Assembly (NCBI GenBank): GCA_011176545.1
Contig: DUEN01000058.1
Location: 1-32,852, forward strand
Length of the DNA stretch: 32,852 bases
Source: Caldilineae bacterium
GTDB lineage: Bacteria > Chloroflexota > Anaerolineae > DUEN01
Direction: 5' to 3'
The position numbers and the translations under genes are program-made. The notes below the pieces were generated by a model that had not been told where the DNA came from, did not search any database, and saw nothing but the letters and a program-made list of their open reading frames with translations. Positions 14,721 through 24,500 of this stretch are shown here, in pieces (positions within the stretch are counted from its first letter, which is position 1; each line of letters opens with the position of its first letter).

Positions 14721-16757
14721 ATGCTATCACGTCAAGAGGCGCAGGAATCCAGTACCTATTTCTCCCGTCTCTTCCAACGCGTGAGGGGACGCATTGACCT
14801 TCAAACCATCACCGCCCTTATGGGCTTCGCGATCATCATCGGGGTTGTGACGGGTTTGGTCGCTGTCGTGTTCATCAAGCTCATCGGCTGGGTCACTCAG
14901 TTCTCCTTCGAGCAGGGATTGCCGCAGCTACTGGCATCGTTGGGTTCCGCGTGGATCGTCTTGGTCCCCGTCATCGGCGCCCTGATAAGCGGTCCGATGA
15001 TCGCGTATTGGGCCATCGAGGCCAAGGGACATGGCGTCCCGGAGGTCATGCAGGCGATCATCACAAGAGGGGGACGCATCCGCCCGCGCGTGGCCGTGGT
15101 GAAGTCGCTGGCGTCGGCGGTATGTATCGGCACGGGAGGGTCGGCCGGGCGTGAGGGCCCGATCGTGCAGGTTGGCTCGGCGTTGGGCTCCACCGTGGCC
15201 CAGCTCTTCCGGCTGGGACGTGAGCGGACCGTCACCCTAGTCGCCTGCGGCGCGGCGGCTGGCATCGCGGCCACCTTCAACGCCCCCATCGCTGGCGTCA
15301 TCTTCGCTATGGAGGTCATCCTGGGGGAGTTCACGACCCACTACTTCGGCACCGTGGTCGTCGCCGCGGTGGCCGCCAGCGTCGTGAGCCGCCACTTTCT
15401 GGGTGACAACCCCGCCTTCATCATGCCCGCCTATTCTCTGGTGAGCGCCTGGGAGCTCCCCTTATATGCGGTCCTGGGCGTGTTGGCCGCTGTGGTGGGC
15501 TGGGCCTTCGTAGAGGTTCTGTACTTTTTGGAAGACACCTTCGATTCCTGGCGTTTCCCTGACGCTTTGAAGCCAGCCGTAGGTGCCGTCCCCGTGGGCC
15601 TCATCGCGCTGGCATATCCCCAGGCCCTCGGCACAGGGCTGCCTGTCATTGAACAGGCCCTAGTGGGAGGGCTCCCCTGGACCCTGCTCCTGGTCCTGGT
15701 CTTCGCCAAGCTCATAGCCACCTCCTTCACGCTGGGATCGGGGAACTCCGGCGGAATCTTCTCCCCCTCCCTGTTCATGGGGGCCATGCTGGGCGGCGCT
15801 TTCGGTTACGGCGTCCACTCGCTATTCCCGACGGTGACGGCTGGCGTGGGAGCGTATGCGCTGGTAGGCATGGCCAGCGTGTTCGCGGCCGCCGCCCACG
15901 CTCCGCTGACCGCCTTCCTCATCGTCTTCGAGATGTCCGGGGACTACCGCATGATCTTACCGCTAATGGTCACCGTTGGCCTCAGCACGATCCTCTCCCA
16001 GTACATGCGTCCGTACTCCATATACACCTTGAAGCTCGTGAAGCGCGGCATTCCCTTGGAACGGGATAGGGATGTGGATCTCATGCGCAACGTGACCGTC
16101 GGCGAGGTCATGACGCAGAATCCCGATGTCGTGCGCACGGACATGAGCCTGCGGGAGCTCATCGACGTCTTCAACCGAACGCGTCACCACGGGTTCCCCG
16201 TGCTGGATCATGAGGGGCGCCTGTTCGGCGTGGTGACCATCCAGGATCTGGAGCGCGCGATGGCCGCGGGATCGATAGAGGGGCGCACCGTGGCGGACAT
16301 CGCCCAACGGGATGTCACGGTGGTGTATCCGGACGATCCCCTGTCGAAGGCCCTGTTGTACATGAGCGAGCAGAACTTCGGACGCATCCCCGTCGTGGAC
16401 CCGCAGGATCCGACGCGCCTTGTCGGGCTGCTGCGGCGGGAGAACATCGTCCGCGCGTACCGGCATGCCATTCTGCGTAAGTTGGAGGAGCAACATCGCG
16501 AGGAGAGCTTGCGGCTCGGACATCTTACGGAGACGGAGGTGCTGGAGGTCCAGCTCGCGCCGGGGATGATGGCGGTGGGCCGTCGCATTCGCGATCTGTC
16601 ACTGCCGCCTCACGCTTTGATCACCACGGTTCGACGCGACAGCCGGGTGCTCATCGCGCATGGTGAGATGCTGCTTCAGCCAGGCGATACGCTCGTCATC
16701 CTGGCGCAGAAGGACAAGGTGGACGAGGTGCAACGCGCCTTGGAAGGTGAGGGATGA
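14721..16757 (+). CDS. ClC-family chloride channel/transporter with CBS pair and TrkA-C domain
   Basis: This is a 678-residue membrane anion channel or exchanger. The ClC core spans about residues 30-440. It includes the selectivity loop GHGVPEV (His104 where Ser is usual), the gate GREGP with Glu145, GSGNSGGIFSPSLFMGAMLGG, and NAPIAGVIFAMEVIL with Val199 at the internal proton-glutamate position of E. coli ClC. A CBS pair (about 455-570; GEVMTQNPDVV, RHHGFPVLD, FGRIPVVD) and a TrkA-C ligand domain (about 600-678; QPGDTLVILAQ) follow, suggesting control by a nucleotide or other ligand. The gene starts after AGGAGG and ends 3 bp before the Usp gene. Family is certain; the anion and mechanism are inferred. 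Confidence 0.93.
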   Translation: MLSRQEAQESSTYFSRLFQRVRGRIDLQTITALMGFAIIIGVVTGLVAVVFIKLIGWVTQFSFEQGLPQLLASLGSAWIVLVPVIGALISGPMIAYWAIEAKGHGVPEVMQAIITRGGRIRPRVAVVKSLASAVCIGTGGSAGREGPIVQVGSALGSTVAQLFRLGRERTVTLVACGAAAGIAATFNAPIAGVIFAMEVILGEFTTHYFGTVVVAAVAASVVSRHFLGDNPAFIMPAYSLVSAWELPLYAVLGVLAAVVGWAFVEVLYFLEDTFDSWRFPDALKPAVGAVPVGLIALAYPQALGTGLPVIEQALVGGLPWTLLLVLVFAKLIATSFTLGSGNSGGIFSPSLFMGAMLGGAFGYGVHSLFPTVTAGVGAYALVGMASVFAAAAHAPLTAFLIVFEMSGDYRMILPLMVTVGLSTILSQYMRPYSIYTLKLVKRGIPLERDRDVDLMRNVTVGEVMTQNPDVVRTDMSLRELIDVFNRTRHHGFPVLDHEGRLFGVVTIQDLERAMAAGSIEGRTVADIAQRDVTVVYPDDPLSKALLYMSEQNFGRIPVVDPQDPTRLVGLLRRENIVRAYRHAILRKLEEQHREESLRLGHLTETEVLEVQLAPGMMAVGRRIRDLSLPPHALITTVRRDSRVLIAHGEMLLQPGDTLVILAQKDKVDEVQRALEGEG

Positions 16758-16760
16758 GAC

Positions 16761-17597
16761 ATGTTTCAGCGCATTTTCGTTCCCTGTGATGGCTCGTCGG
16801 CGAGTTTCCAGGCGCTGGATCAGGCGTTGCATATCGCCCAGCGCGAAGGATCGACGGTTACGGTGTTGTGTATCATCGACGCTCGCGTGCTGGATGAGCC
16901 CGAGATCTATCTCCCGATCGACGATGAGATACGAGTGAGCACGGAGGTCGTCTCGCAGCCCATGGCCACGTTGACCTATCAGGCGTGGGTGAGACAGGTG
17001 GCCCTGCGCGCAGAGGAGCGAGGGAGACTGGCTGGCGTGGAGGTCCACACGGAGACCGTAACAGGTCTTCCCTACCGTGAGATCATCGCCCGCTGCCCAG
17101 AATATGATCTTCTCGTCATGGGCATCTGGGATCTCGCAAGTCATTATCCCGGCCCGTTTCTGGCCGGCTCCACTTACTGGCGTGTCGTCACGCATACTCG
17201 GCTTCCGATCCTGTGCGTCAGAGGCCAAAGCCGGGATATCCGGCGGATCCTGGCGGCGTACGATAACAGCCGCGAGGCGGTGGATGCCCTCCAGCTCGCG
17301 GTCACATGGTGTCAGGCCTGGGGGTTGCAACTCGTCGTGCTCACCGTGCAGCCGGATGGGGATCTGGCGCAGACGCTCCTGCGTAGAGCGCGAGCGCGCG
17401 CCCGTCCCCTAAATCCCGCGCTCCTGACGCGCGATGGGGATCCCGCGGAGGCGATCCAGACCGTCGCCCGTGACTATGAGTGTGACCTCATCGCCTTGGG
17501 TGTGCATGGTGAGCGTCACCTTCTGGAGCGTCTCGAGGGGGGTGTGGTGAACACTATCCTGCGCACCAGCACACTACCAGTGCTGCTGAGCCACTAA
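16761..17597 (+). CDS. Tandem universal stress protein (UspA domain x2)
   Basis: This is a 278-residue cytoplasmic protein made of two UspA domains. The first starts FQRIFVPCDGSSASFQALDQAL; the second starts about residue 160 with IRRILAAYDNSREAVDALQLA. The second carries a near-canonical nucleotide motif, G-x2-G-x9-G, in LGVHGERHLLERLEGGVVNTIL, though the following Ser/Thr is Gly. The first domain lacks the glycine pattern, so at most one site may bind ATP. It is 3 bp after the first clc gene and 179 bp before the second, so it is very likely co-transcribed with the first. A regulatory partnership with the ClC CBS/TrkA-C domains is plausible but unproven. Confidence 0.9.
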   Translation: MFQRIFVPCDGSSASFQALDQALHIAQREGSTVTVLCIIDARVLDEPEIYLPIDDEIRVSTEVVSQPMATLTYQAWVRQVALRAEERGRLAGVEVHTETVTGLPYREIIARCPEYDLLVMGIWDLASHYPGPFLAGSTYWRVVTHTRLPILCVRGQSRDIRRILAAYDNSREAVDALQLAVTWCQAWGLQLVVLTVQPDGDLAQTLLRRARARARPLNPALLTRDGDPAEAIQTVARDYECDLIALGVHGERHLLERLEGGVVNTILRTSTLPVLLSH

Positions 17598-17614
17598 AAG
17601 CGCGTTTGAATGAA

Positions 17615-17690
17615 GGTCAGGCACCGGCTGAAAGCATGCCGCCTGGGTTCCTAATCCATCCAGGCGACGTGTTTTCAACCGGTACTGACC
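17615..17690 (+). repeat. Long imperfect hairpin between usp and the second clc gene
   Basis: The arm 17615-17646 pairs with 17660-17690 over about 31 positions, with a handful of mismatches or G-U pairs and a 13-base loop. The outermost (GGTCAG) and innermost (CGCCTGG) parts pair perfectly. There is no T-run after it. It could be a mobile-element-like palindrome, a processing site or a leader hairpin of the downstream clc gene. A small CCTCAG...CTGAGG stem lies shortly after. Confidence 0.7.
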
Positions 17691-17776
17691 CGCAACGAGG
17701 GCCCTCAGGTGCGCTCTGAGGAAGTGCCTCCGGCCTGGGGGCTCGTCTCAAAATAATCATACCCGAGGAACTCCAC

Positions 17777-19846
17777 ATGTCCTGGACAGAGTATCCAAGC
17801 ATCTCCGTTCGCCGGGCACTCAACTGGTTTGACCGTTGGATCACGCTGGCCAGCACCTGGCTGGATCGATTGCAGCCTCCCGAGGAGGCCGTCCTCATCG
17901 GCATGGCGTTGATCGTCGGCGTCGGGGCGGGCTTCGGGGCGATCATCTTCCGATGGCTGATCGACAGCGTGCACACCCTGGCCTTTGAGGGAGGGCAGGA
18001 GCTGTTACGCTTTCTGGGCCGATACTATATCATCCTGATCCCAGCCATCGGCGGGCTGTTCGTAGGCCCCCTGGTCTACTTCTTCGCGCGAGAGGCGAAG
18101 GGACACGGCGTGCCGGAGGTCATGGAGGCCGTGGCCCTGCGCGGGGGACGCATCCGCCCCGTCGTCGCGGTGATCAAGTCCCTGGCCTCTTCGATCTGCA
18201 TCGGGACGGGCGGCTCCGTCGGCCGTGAGGGCCCCATCGTCCAGATCGGCTCGGCGTTGGGATCGACGGTGGGGCAGGTGTTGCGTATGTCCGACGATCG
18301 CGTGCGTACTTTGGTGGGGTGCGGCGCGGCAGGAGGCATCGCGGCGACGTTCAACGCCCCCGTGTCCGGCGTCATCTTCGCCCTGGAGATCATCCTCGGC
18401 GAGTTCGCCGTAGGACACTTCTCCATGGTGGTCATCGCCTCGGTGACGGCCAGCGTCATCGCCCGCGTCTTCCTGGGAGACATGCCCGCTTTCATGGTTC
18501 CCGAATATGCGTTGAACACCCCATGGGAATTGTTCCTCTACGTCCTGCTGGGGATCATCGCGGCGCCGGTGGGCGTGCTCTTCACCAAGTCCCTGTATTG
18601 GCTGGAGGACATCTTCGACGCCTGGGATTTCCCAGAGTACCTGAAGCCCGCCATTGGCGGCCTGGGTGTGGGCCTGCTGGGACTCTTCGTCCCGCAGGTG
18701 TTCGGCGTCGGATATGAGAGCATTGAGAGGGTGCTGCACAATGAGATGGTGCTCGGCACCGCCGCGATGCTCCTCATCGCCAAGCTTGTAGCCACCGTCC
18801 TCACCCTTGGATCCGGAGGTTCCGGGGGCGTCTTCGCCCCCTCCCTCTTCATGGGTTCCATGCTGGGCGGCACCTTCGGGATCCTGGTCCATCGGTGGAT
18901 GCCGGCCATCACGGCCGCGCCAGGAGCTTACGCCCTGGTGGGGATGGCGGCCGTCTTCGCTGCTGGCGCGCGCGCGCCGATCACGGCGATCATCATCCTC
19001 TTCGAGATGACCGGCGACTATCGCATCATCCTCCCGCTGATGCTCTCCACCGTGATCGCCACGCTCCTGGCGCAATGGCTGGAGCCCGAGTCCATCTACA
19101 CGTTGAAACTGATCCGGCGAGGCGTTCACCTATCCCGTGGCCGCGATATCGACGTTATGCAGGGCATCACCGTGGCCGAGGTCATGACCACCCATCCCGA
19201 CACTGTCTCAGCGGATATGACGCTCAGCGAGTTGGCCGAGGCTTTCGCCCGGACCCATCATCACGGCTTCCCGGTGTTGGATGCGGAAGGGAAACTCTTC
19301 GGCGTCGTCACGCTGCAGGACCTGGAGCGGGCCAGCACGAAGTCCTCCCCCTCCGAGCTCAGGGTACGGGACATCTGCACGCGTGACGTCCTGGTCGCTC
19401 ATCCTGATGAGCCAGTGTGGGCCGTGCTCAAGCGCATGGGGGTGCGGGACATCGGGCGGCTCCCCGTGGTGGCCCGAGAGGATCCCAAACGCCTGCTGGG
19501 TATGATACGTCGCAGCGATATCATACGAGCTTACAACATCGCCATCACCCGGCGTTTAGAGCTGCAACACCGGATGGATCAACTGCGTCTCGGCCGGGTG
19601 ACGGGCACGGAGTTCGTTCAGGTAGACGTCGCTCCGGAGAGCGCAGCAGCCGGGAAGCAGATCCGCGAGCTGGTATTGCCGCATGAATGCGTCATCGTCA
19701 GCGTGCGTCGCGGCCGCGGCCTGATCATCCCCCATGGGGACACCGTGCTACAGCCTGGCGATCGGATCACGGCGCTGGTGGACACCAAATGCATCGAGGA
19801 GTTCCGATCCATGTTCGCCAGCGACGGCCGCGATCAGACCTCTTGA
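17777..19846 (+). CDS. Second ClC-family channel/transporter with CBS pair and TrkA-C domain
   Basis: This 689-residue paralogue of the 14721 gene has the same architecture: a ClC core (about 40-450), a CBS pair (about 465-585; AEVMTTHPDTVSADMTLSEL, HHHGFPVLD) and a TrkA-C domain (about 605-685; LQPGDRITALVD). The gating Glu151 (GREGP) is kept. The selectivity loop is again GHGVPEV (His110), and the internal proton-glutamate position is Ile205 (NAPVSGVIFALEIIL). GSGGSGGVFAPSLFMGSMLGG marks the second half-site. GAGGA precedes the ATG. Downstream is a palindrome at 19875-19905. Two similar ClC proteins flanking a Usp may form separate homodimers or a mixed dimer. Confidence 0.93.
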   Translation: MSWTEYPSISVRRALNWFDRWITLASTWLDRLQPPEEAVLIGMALIVGVGAGFGAIIFRWLIDSVHTLAFEGGQELLRFLGRYYIILIPAIGGLFVGPLVYFFAREAKGHGVPEVMEAVALRGGRIRPVVAVIKSLASSICIGTGGSVGREGPIVQIGSALGSTVGQVLRMSDDRVRTLVGCGAAGGIAATFNAPVSGVIFALEIILGEFAVGHFSMVVIASVTASVIARVFLGDMPAFMVPEYALNTPWELFLYVLLGIIAAPVGVLFTKSLYWLEDIFDAWDFPEYLKPAIGGLGVGLLGLFVPQVFGVGYESIERVLHNEMVLGTAAMLLIAKLVATVLTLGSGGSGGVFAPSLFMGSMLGGTFGILVHRWMPAITAAPGAYALVGMAAVFAAGARAPITAIIILFEMTGDYRIILPLMLSTVIATLLAQWLEPESIYTLKLIRRGVHLSRGRDIDVMQGITVAEVMTTHPDTVSADMTLSELAEAFARTHHHGFPVLDAEGKLFGVVTLQDLERASTKSSPSELRVRDICTRDVLVAHPDEPVWAVLKRMGVRDIGRLPVVAREDPKRLLGMIRRSDIIRAYNIAITRRLELQHRMDQLRLGRVTGTEFVQVDVAPESAAAGKQIRELVLPHECVIVSVRRGRGLIIPHGDTVLQPGDRITALVDTKCIEEFRSMFASDGRDQTS

Positions 19847-19874
19847 GCGATGGGTCACTCATCTCGAGATGGAG

Positions 19875-19905
19875 AAACCCCGGCTTCTCGGAGAAGCCGG
19901 GGTTT
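19875..19905 (+). terminator. Palindrome/terminator after the second clc gene
   Basis: Perfect 15-bp arms (19875-19889 and 19891-19905, AAACCCCGGCTTCTC) are followed by a short T-run (TTTT), 28 bp after the clc stop. It belongs to the same family as 3823-3855; at the position where that copy has a T-A pair, this one has C-G, preserving the stem. A 12-bp palindrome CATCTCGAGATG (19860-19871) is directly upstream. Confidence 0.75.
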
Positions 19906-19920
19906 TGGATTGCGTTTTGG

Positions 19921-19949
19921 TAGACACCACCCTGGAAATCGGCTATAAT
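19921..19949 (+). promoter_or_regulatory. Promoter of hisS
   Basis: TAGACA (19921-19926) and a perfect TATAAT (19944-19949) lie 17 bp apart. Transcription would begin near 19956, leaving about 18-27 bases before the hisS start. No T-box fits in so short a leader. Confidence 0.78.
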
Positions 19950-19973
19950 GAATCAGCATTTCCCTGAGGAGGC

Positions 19974-21266
19974 ATGTGGACGTTGTATACCGCACCGAGA
20001 GGCACCCACGACATCCTGCCCGAGGAATGGCCATACTGGCGGCATATCATCAACTGTATCCACGAGACGGCGGCACTCTTCGGGTTTGAGCAGATCGACA
20101 CGCCCATCTTCGAGTCAACCAGCCTGTACATCCGCGGCGTGGGGGAAGGCACAGATATCGTCGAGAAGGAGATGTACTCTTTCCAGGATAAGGGCGGCGA
20201 GGAGATCACCTTGCGCCCGGAGTTCACCGCCGGCATCATGCGCGCCTACTTGGAGAACGGGATGCGCGTGCGGCCACAGCCTGTGAAACTTTACTCCATC
20301 GGTCCCATCTTCCGTTTTGAACGTCCCCAGGCGGGGCGTTATCGTCAACATCACCAGTTTAACGTCGAGGTGATCGGCGAACAGGACCCGGCGGTGGACG
20401 CCGAGGTCATCTCCGTCGCCTGGCATCTGTTCAAGCGTCTGGGTTTTCGCGGCCTCTCACTGCAGATCAACAGCACGGGCTGCCCACAGTGTCGTCCTTC
20501 CTATCTGCAGGAGTTGGTCGCCTATTACCGAGAGCATGTGAACGAGATCTGCGACGACTGTAAGCGTCGCCTGGAGCGCAATCCGCTTCGCGTGCTGGAT
20601 TGTAAGAACGAGCAATGCCAGCCGGTGATCGCGAGAGCGCCGCACATCACCGATCACCTGTGCGAGGAATGCGCAACGCATTTTGCGGATCTGCGCACCC
20701 TGCTTGAGGGACTGGGCCTGCCGTATACGCTGAACCACCGGCTAGTACGCGGCCTCGATTACTACACCAAGACGGTTTTCGAGATCTACGCGGAGGGCAT
20801 CGGTGCGCAGAACGCCATATGCGGCGGCGGCCGCTATGACGGCCTGATCGAGGAACTGGGAGGGCCGCCCACGCCGGGGATTGGCTTCGGATCGGGTATT
20901 GAGCGCCAGATATTGACCATGAAGGAGCAGGGGATCGAGCCGCCTCCGCTGCCGAAGCCCCAGGTGTTCGTGGCCCACGTGGGCGATGCGGCCCGTCTGG
21001 AGGCCTTCCGCCTGACGTCAGAGCTGCGGAAAGCGGGTATCTCCACACTCTACGGGTTCGGTCGGCGCAGCCTGAAGGCGCAGATGAAGTCGGCGAACCG
21101 GGCCGGCACTCGATATGCCCTCATCTTGGGTGAGGACGAGCTTGCCGCGAACGCTGTCACCGTGCGCGACCTGCAGGAGAGCACGCAGCAATCGGTCCCG
21201 CGCGAGCATATCGTCGAATGGCTGAAAGAGCGGCTCTCGTCCCCGGCGGAGGCGCCCGGCGAGTGA
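19974..21266 (+). CDS. hisS: Histidyl-tRNA synthetase
   Basis: This 430-residue class II synthetase attaches histidine to tRNA-His in the cytoplasm. Class II motif 2 (FRFERPQAGRYRQHHQF, about 112-129), the HisRS-specific RGLDYYTKTVFE (259-270), GGGRYDGL (284-291) and motif 3 GIGFGSGIERQ (302-312) are present, followed by the C-terminal anticodon-binding domain. Four Cys clusters around 170-233 suggest a zinc-binding insertion. GAGGAGG lies only one base before ATG 19974, which is too close. TTG 19983 would have a 10-base spacer and give MYTAPRGTHDILP, a common HisRS beginning, so the true start may be 19983. It is a single-gene unit with its own promoter. Confidence 0.95.
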   Translation: MWTLYTAPRGTHDILPEEWPYWRHIINCIHETAALFGFEQIDTPIFESTSLYIRGVGEGTDIVEKEMYSFQDKGGEEITLRPEFTAGIMRAYLENGMRVRPQPVKLYSIGPIFRFERPQAGRYRQHHQFNVEVIGEQDPAVDAEVISVAWHLFKRLGFRGLSLQINSTGCPQCRPSYLQELVAYYREHVNEICDDCKRRLERNPLRVLDCKNEQCQPVIARAPHITDHLCEECATHFADLRTLLEGLGLPYTLNHRLVRGLDYYTKTVFEIYAEGIGAQNAICGGGRYDGLIEELGGPPTPGIGFGSGIERQILTMKEQGIEPPPLPKPQVFVAHVGDAARLEAFRLTSELRKAGISTLYGFGRRSLKAQMKSANRAGTRYALILGEDELAANAVTVRDLQESTQQSVPREHIVEWLKERLSSPAEAPGE

Positions 21267-21338
21267 CTCTGGAAGGACCCATAGACATATAAGAGCGTTC
21301 GGTTAAACTGCCCGATAGCCAGCGGTAAGTTAAGTAAT

Positions 21339-21366
21339 GTAGGGGCGCACGGCCGTGTGCCCCTAC
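21339..21366. repeat. 28-bp palindrome in the gap after hisS
   Basis: Fourteen-base arms starting GTAGGGGC and ending GCCCCTAC pair with a single G-T. There is no T-run and it lies 72 bp after the hisS stop. The form resembles dispersed palindromes common in genomes of this kind. The rest of 21267-21451 shows nothing I can name. Confidence 0.7.
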
Positions 21367-21451
21367 GAGAGGATGCTTCGCTTATCCCAATATGGGCGAC
21401 AGCTTATGATGATCATCACAGTTTACAACGTTTGATAGGACATAGGGGCGA

Positions 21452-21482
21452 AGGCCGCCGTTGACGTCTTGAGCGGCGGCCT
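21452..21482 (+). other. GC-rich hairpin before the large glycosidase-like gene
   Basis: AGGCCGCCG (21452-21460) and CGGCGGCCT (21474-21482) form a perfect 9-bp stem with a 13-base loop, ending 23 bp before the ATG at 21506. It could be a terminator for readthrough from hisS or a leader hairpin; the lack of a T-run leaves this open. Confidence 0.5.
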
Positions 21483-21505
21483 CATGTTACCAGGGGGCAT
21501 CAGCC

Positions 21506-24500
21506 ATGGAACTCCACGAATACCCACGGCCTAAAGGGGATACGGGCATCGGCATCCACTGGAGCGCGGGCTATCCGGCCGCTATCGGCCTGGGGCGCAT
21601 CCGCGACGAATGGATCCCCGAGCTCATCGCGATGGGAGTGAAGTGGGTGAAGATCGCCAACCACGATGGCGGCCTGGAGTTCGCCGAGCTCCTGCTGGAG
21701 CATGATATCATGCCCATCGTGCGGCTCTATCGGCCGACGCCCAACCCAGGCACGCTGGGCGAGCGCGAGCTTCAATTCGTGGAGGAGTACGTCGCCCGCG
21801 GCGTCCGTTATTTCGAGTTCAACAACGAACCCGACCTGGGCGTGGAATGGGTCGGCGGCTACGTCCCCCCCAATGCGCTGGAGATCGTCGCCCGCAACGC
21901 CATCATCGATATGGAACGCATCCTGGAGCGCGGCGGCTATCCCGCCATCCCCGCGCTGGCCACCGGCAGCCGCTGGGATATCGTGGGCAAGATCGTGGAG
22001 CTGGGCCGGGCGGACTTGTTCCAGGAGCCGGTGTGGCAGGCGGTGCACAACTACGCGGTGAATCACCCGCCCGAGTACCCCGATGATCCCGGTAATCAGC
22101 AGGGGGCCCCTTATACTCGTGAATTCTACGAGAGGATTCGGTCCGAGCAGTGGGGACGGGACGCCTGGAACGGCCGCAGCCTGGAGGAGGTGAATCGACT
22201 GCGGGCTGAGCACGCCAACCCTGGCGATACTATTATGGACGATGCCTCCTGCTGGCGTTCATACGAGTTCTTCGACGCCTTGGTTCGCCGTCATATCGGC
22301 CGATCGATCCCCGTACTGGCCACGGAGGGAGGGTGGATCGTCGGTGAGGACGCGGATCCCCGGTACCCGGCCACCACGCCGCGGCTCCACATGGCGCAGA
22401 CGCTGGAAGTGTGTCGCGCCCTCATGGGCACCAGCAAGCAGCTCCCGCCTGCGCCCGATTATTTCTTCTGCTCGGCCTTCTGGCTGATCGGGAATTACGT
22501 CCTGGGGCATTGGGCCGCGCGTTGGGAAAGCCAGGCCTGGTATTCCAGCCGTTGGCCTGATGGCCGGCTGCCCATCGTGGACGCGCTGAAGGCGGAGCCG
22601 AAGCAGGAGCGGCAGTGGCACGGCGGCGCGGCGACGGGCGGGATTATCCAGGGCCATGTCCGCCAGGGGGCGGGGCGCCGTCTCATCCTGCAGGGGCCCA
22701 GGTGGCAGATGAGCACCGTCGTCGCGCCCGATGAATCGTATCGGTTCACCGGGCTGCCGGAGGGGGAATACACCGTGCGGGTGGATGGGACGGAGATCGC
22801 CCGCACAGCCTATGTACGCCCCGGCGAGCCCCCCGTCGTGCTGGACTTCGATCTTAGCGGCGTCGTCATTCGGCCGCAGCGCAGCGTGATCCACGGCATA
22901 GTACGTAACGGCGCGGGCCGGGTGCTGATCCTGAGCCGCGATGGCTGGGAGGCGCGCGTGGAGGCCGGCCCGGATGGAAGCTATCGGTTTGAGAACCTGG
23001 CGGCCGGCACCTACACGCTGACGATCGAGGGCACCGATGTACGGCGGGAGGGGATCGAGCTGGATGGCGAGAAGGTGATCGCCATCGATCTAGTCGTCCC
23101 CGGCTGGGGATACACCGTCCGTGACATGGGGCCCGGCCCCGGGTTCGCCATCGTCCGCTGCTCCGTGGAGGGGTATCGCGATCTCCCTGTGCGCCTGTGG
23201 ACCCATGGTTGGGGCGGCATCATCGCCCGCACGGGGACCAAGACCGAGTATGGTCCCTACGCGTGCGAGTTCGCGCCCCTGGGCGGCGGGGAGTATTTCA
23301 TCGAGCCAGAAGGGCTGGGGATACGTGCCACGATCCACTTGGATAGCGGGCGCGTGCTCATGGTCACCTTCTCCAAGGCGGACGAGGTGGAGGAGCCCTC
23401 CATCCCCCATGAGAGCGTCATCCACGGGCGTGTGCGCGGAGGCGCGGGACGCACCGTCGTCCTCGTGTGGGACGACGGCCGTCTGGAGGCGACGGTGGGG
23501 CCTGACGAGTCGTATCGGTTTGAAGGGCTGGGCCCTGGCGTCTATCGGGTGGAGGTGGTGGGAAGCGATCGCGTGCGCTCCGGGATCGTGTTGGACGGCC
23601 GCAATCGGGTGACGGTGGACTTCACGCTGGCCTCGCCCCCGGAGGCCATTAGCGTCATCCGGGGACGGGTGATCAACGGGGGCAGGCGTCAGCTTCGCCT
23701 AGAGGGGCCGGGCGGGCCTTATGAGACCACGGCCGATGCCCAGGGACGGTTCCGGTTTGAGGGTTTACAGGCCGGCACCTATCGCCTGCTGGTGGTGGGC
23801 ACGGATGTGGCCCGAGACGGGATCGTGGTGGATGGCCGCAACGAGCAGGTGATCGAGCTGACGTTGCCGGCTCCCGAATGGACCTTCACGGTTCGGGATG
23901 GCGGGCCAGGCCCTGGCTTTTCCGTCGTGCGTTGCTCGGTAGAGGGCAAGCCCAACCTCCCCGTGCACCTGTGGACCGAAGGCTGGTCGGGGATCACGCA
24001 GCTCGTGGGGAGCAAGGCCGAGTACGGCCCCTTTGCTCTGGAGTTTGCCCCGCTGGGCGCGGGCACGTATTACGTGGAGCCGGAGGGACTGGGCGTTCGA
24101 GCCACTGTTGAGGTCCCCGCGAACCACGTCGTCTGGGTAGAGTTCCGGCCGGCGACGGCCTCGCGAGGGGCGATCGTGGGGCGCGTCGTGCATGGCGCCG
24201 GACGACAGATACGCCTGGAGGGGCCGGGTGGGACTCGTGTGACGACCGTGGACACCGATGAACGCTTCCGCTTCGAGGGGCTTCCACCCGGCGAGTATAC
24301 CCTGTGGATCGTGGGCACGGACGTCCGTCGCGCCGGGATCATGGTGGAGGACGAGACGCCGGTAGAGGTAGAGCTGAGCCTGCCGCCGGTGGCACGGCCC
24401 ATCCCCAAATTGATCGAGCATTATCTCCTGGTCGGGGATCTGATGGTCGATGAAGATGTGCTGGTCGCCGCGGCCCGATACGTCGCCCGATTTCAGCCGG

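Noticed and set aside
18005-19129. 374-codon minus-strand frame opposite the second clc gene
   Set aside because: It is a high-GC shadow of a complete ClC reading frame; the protein is His/Asp/Gly-rich with no domain pattern.
19950-19973. T-box or amino-acid-responsive leader for hisS
   Set aside because: The predicted leader is only about 18-27 bases, too short for any T-box.
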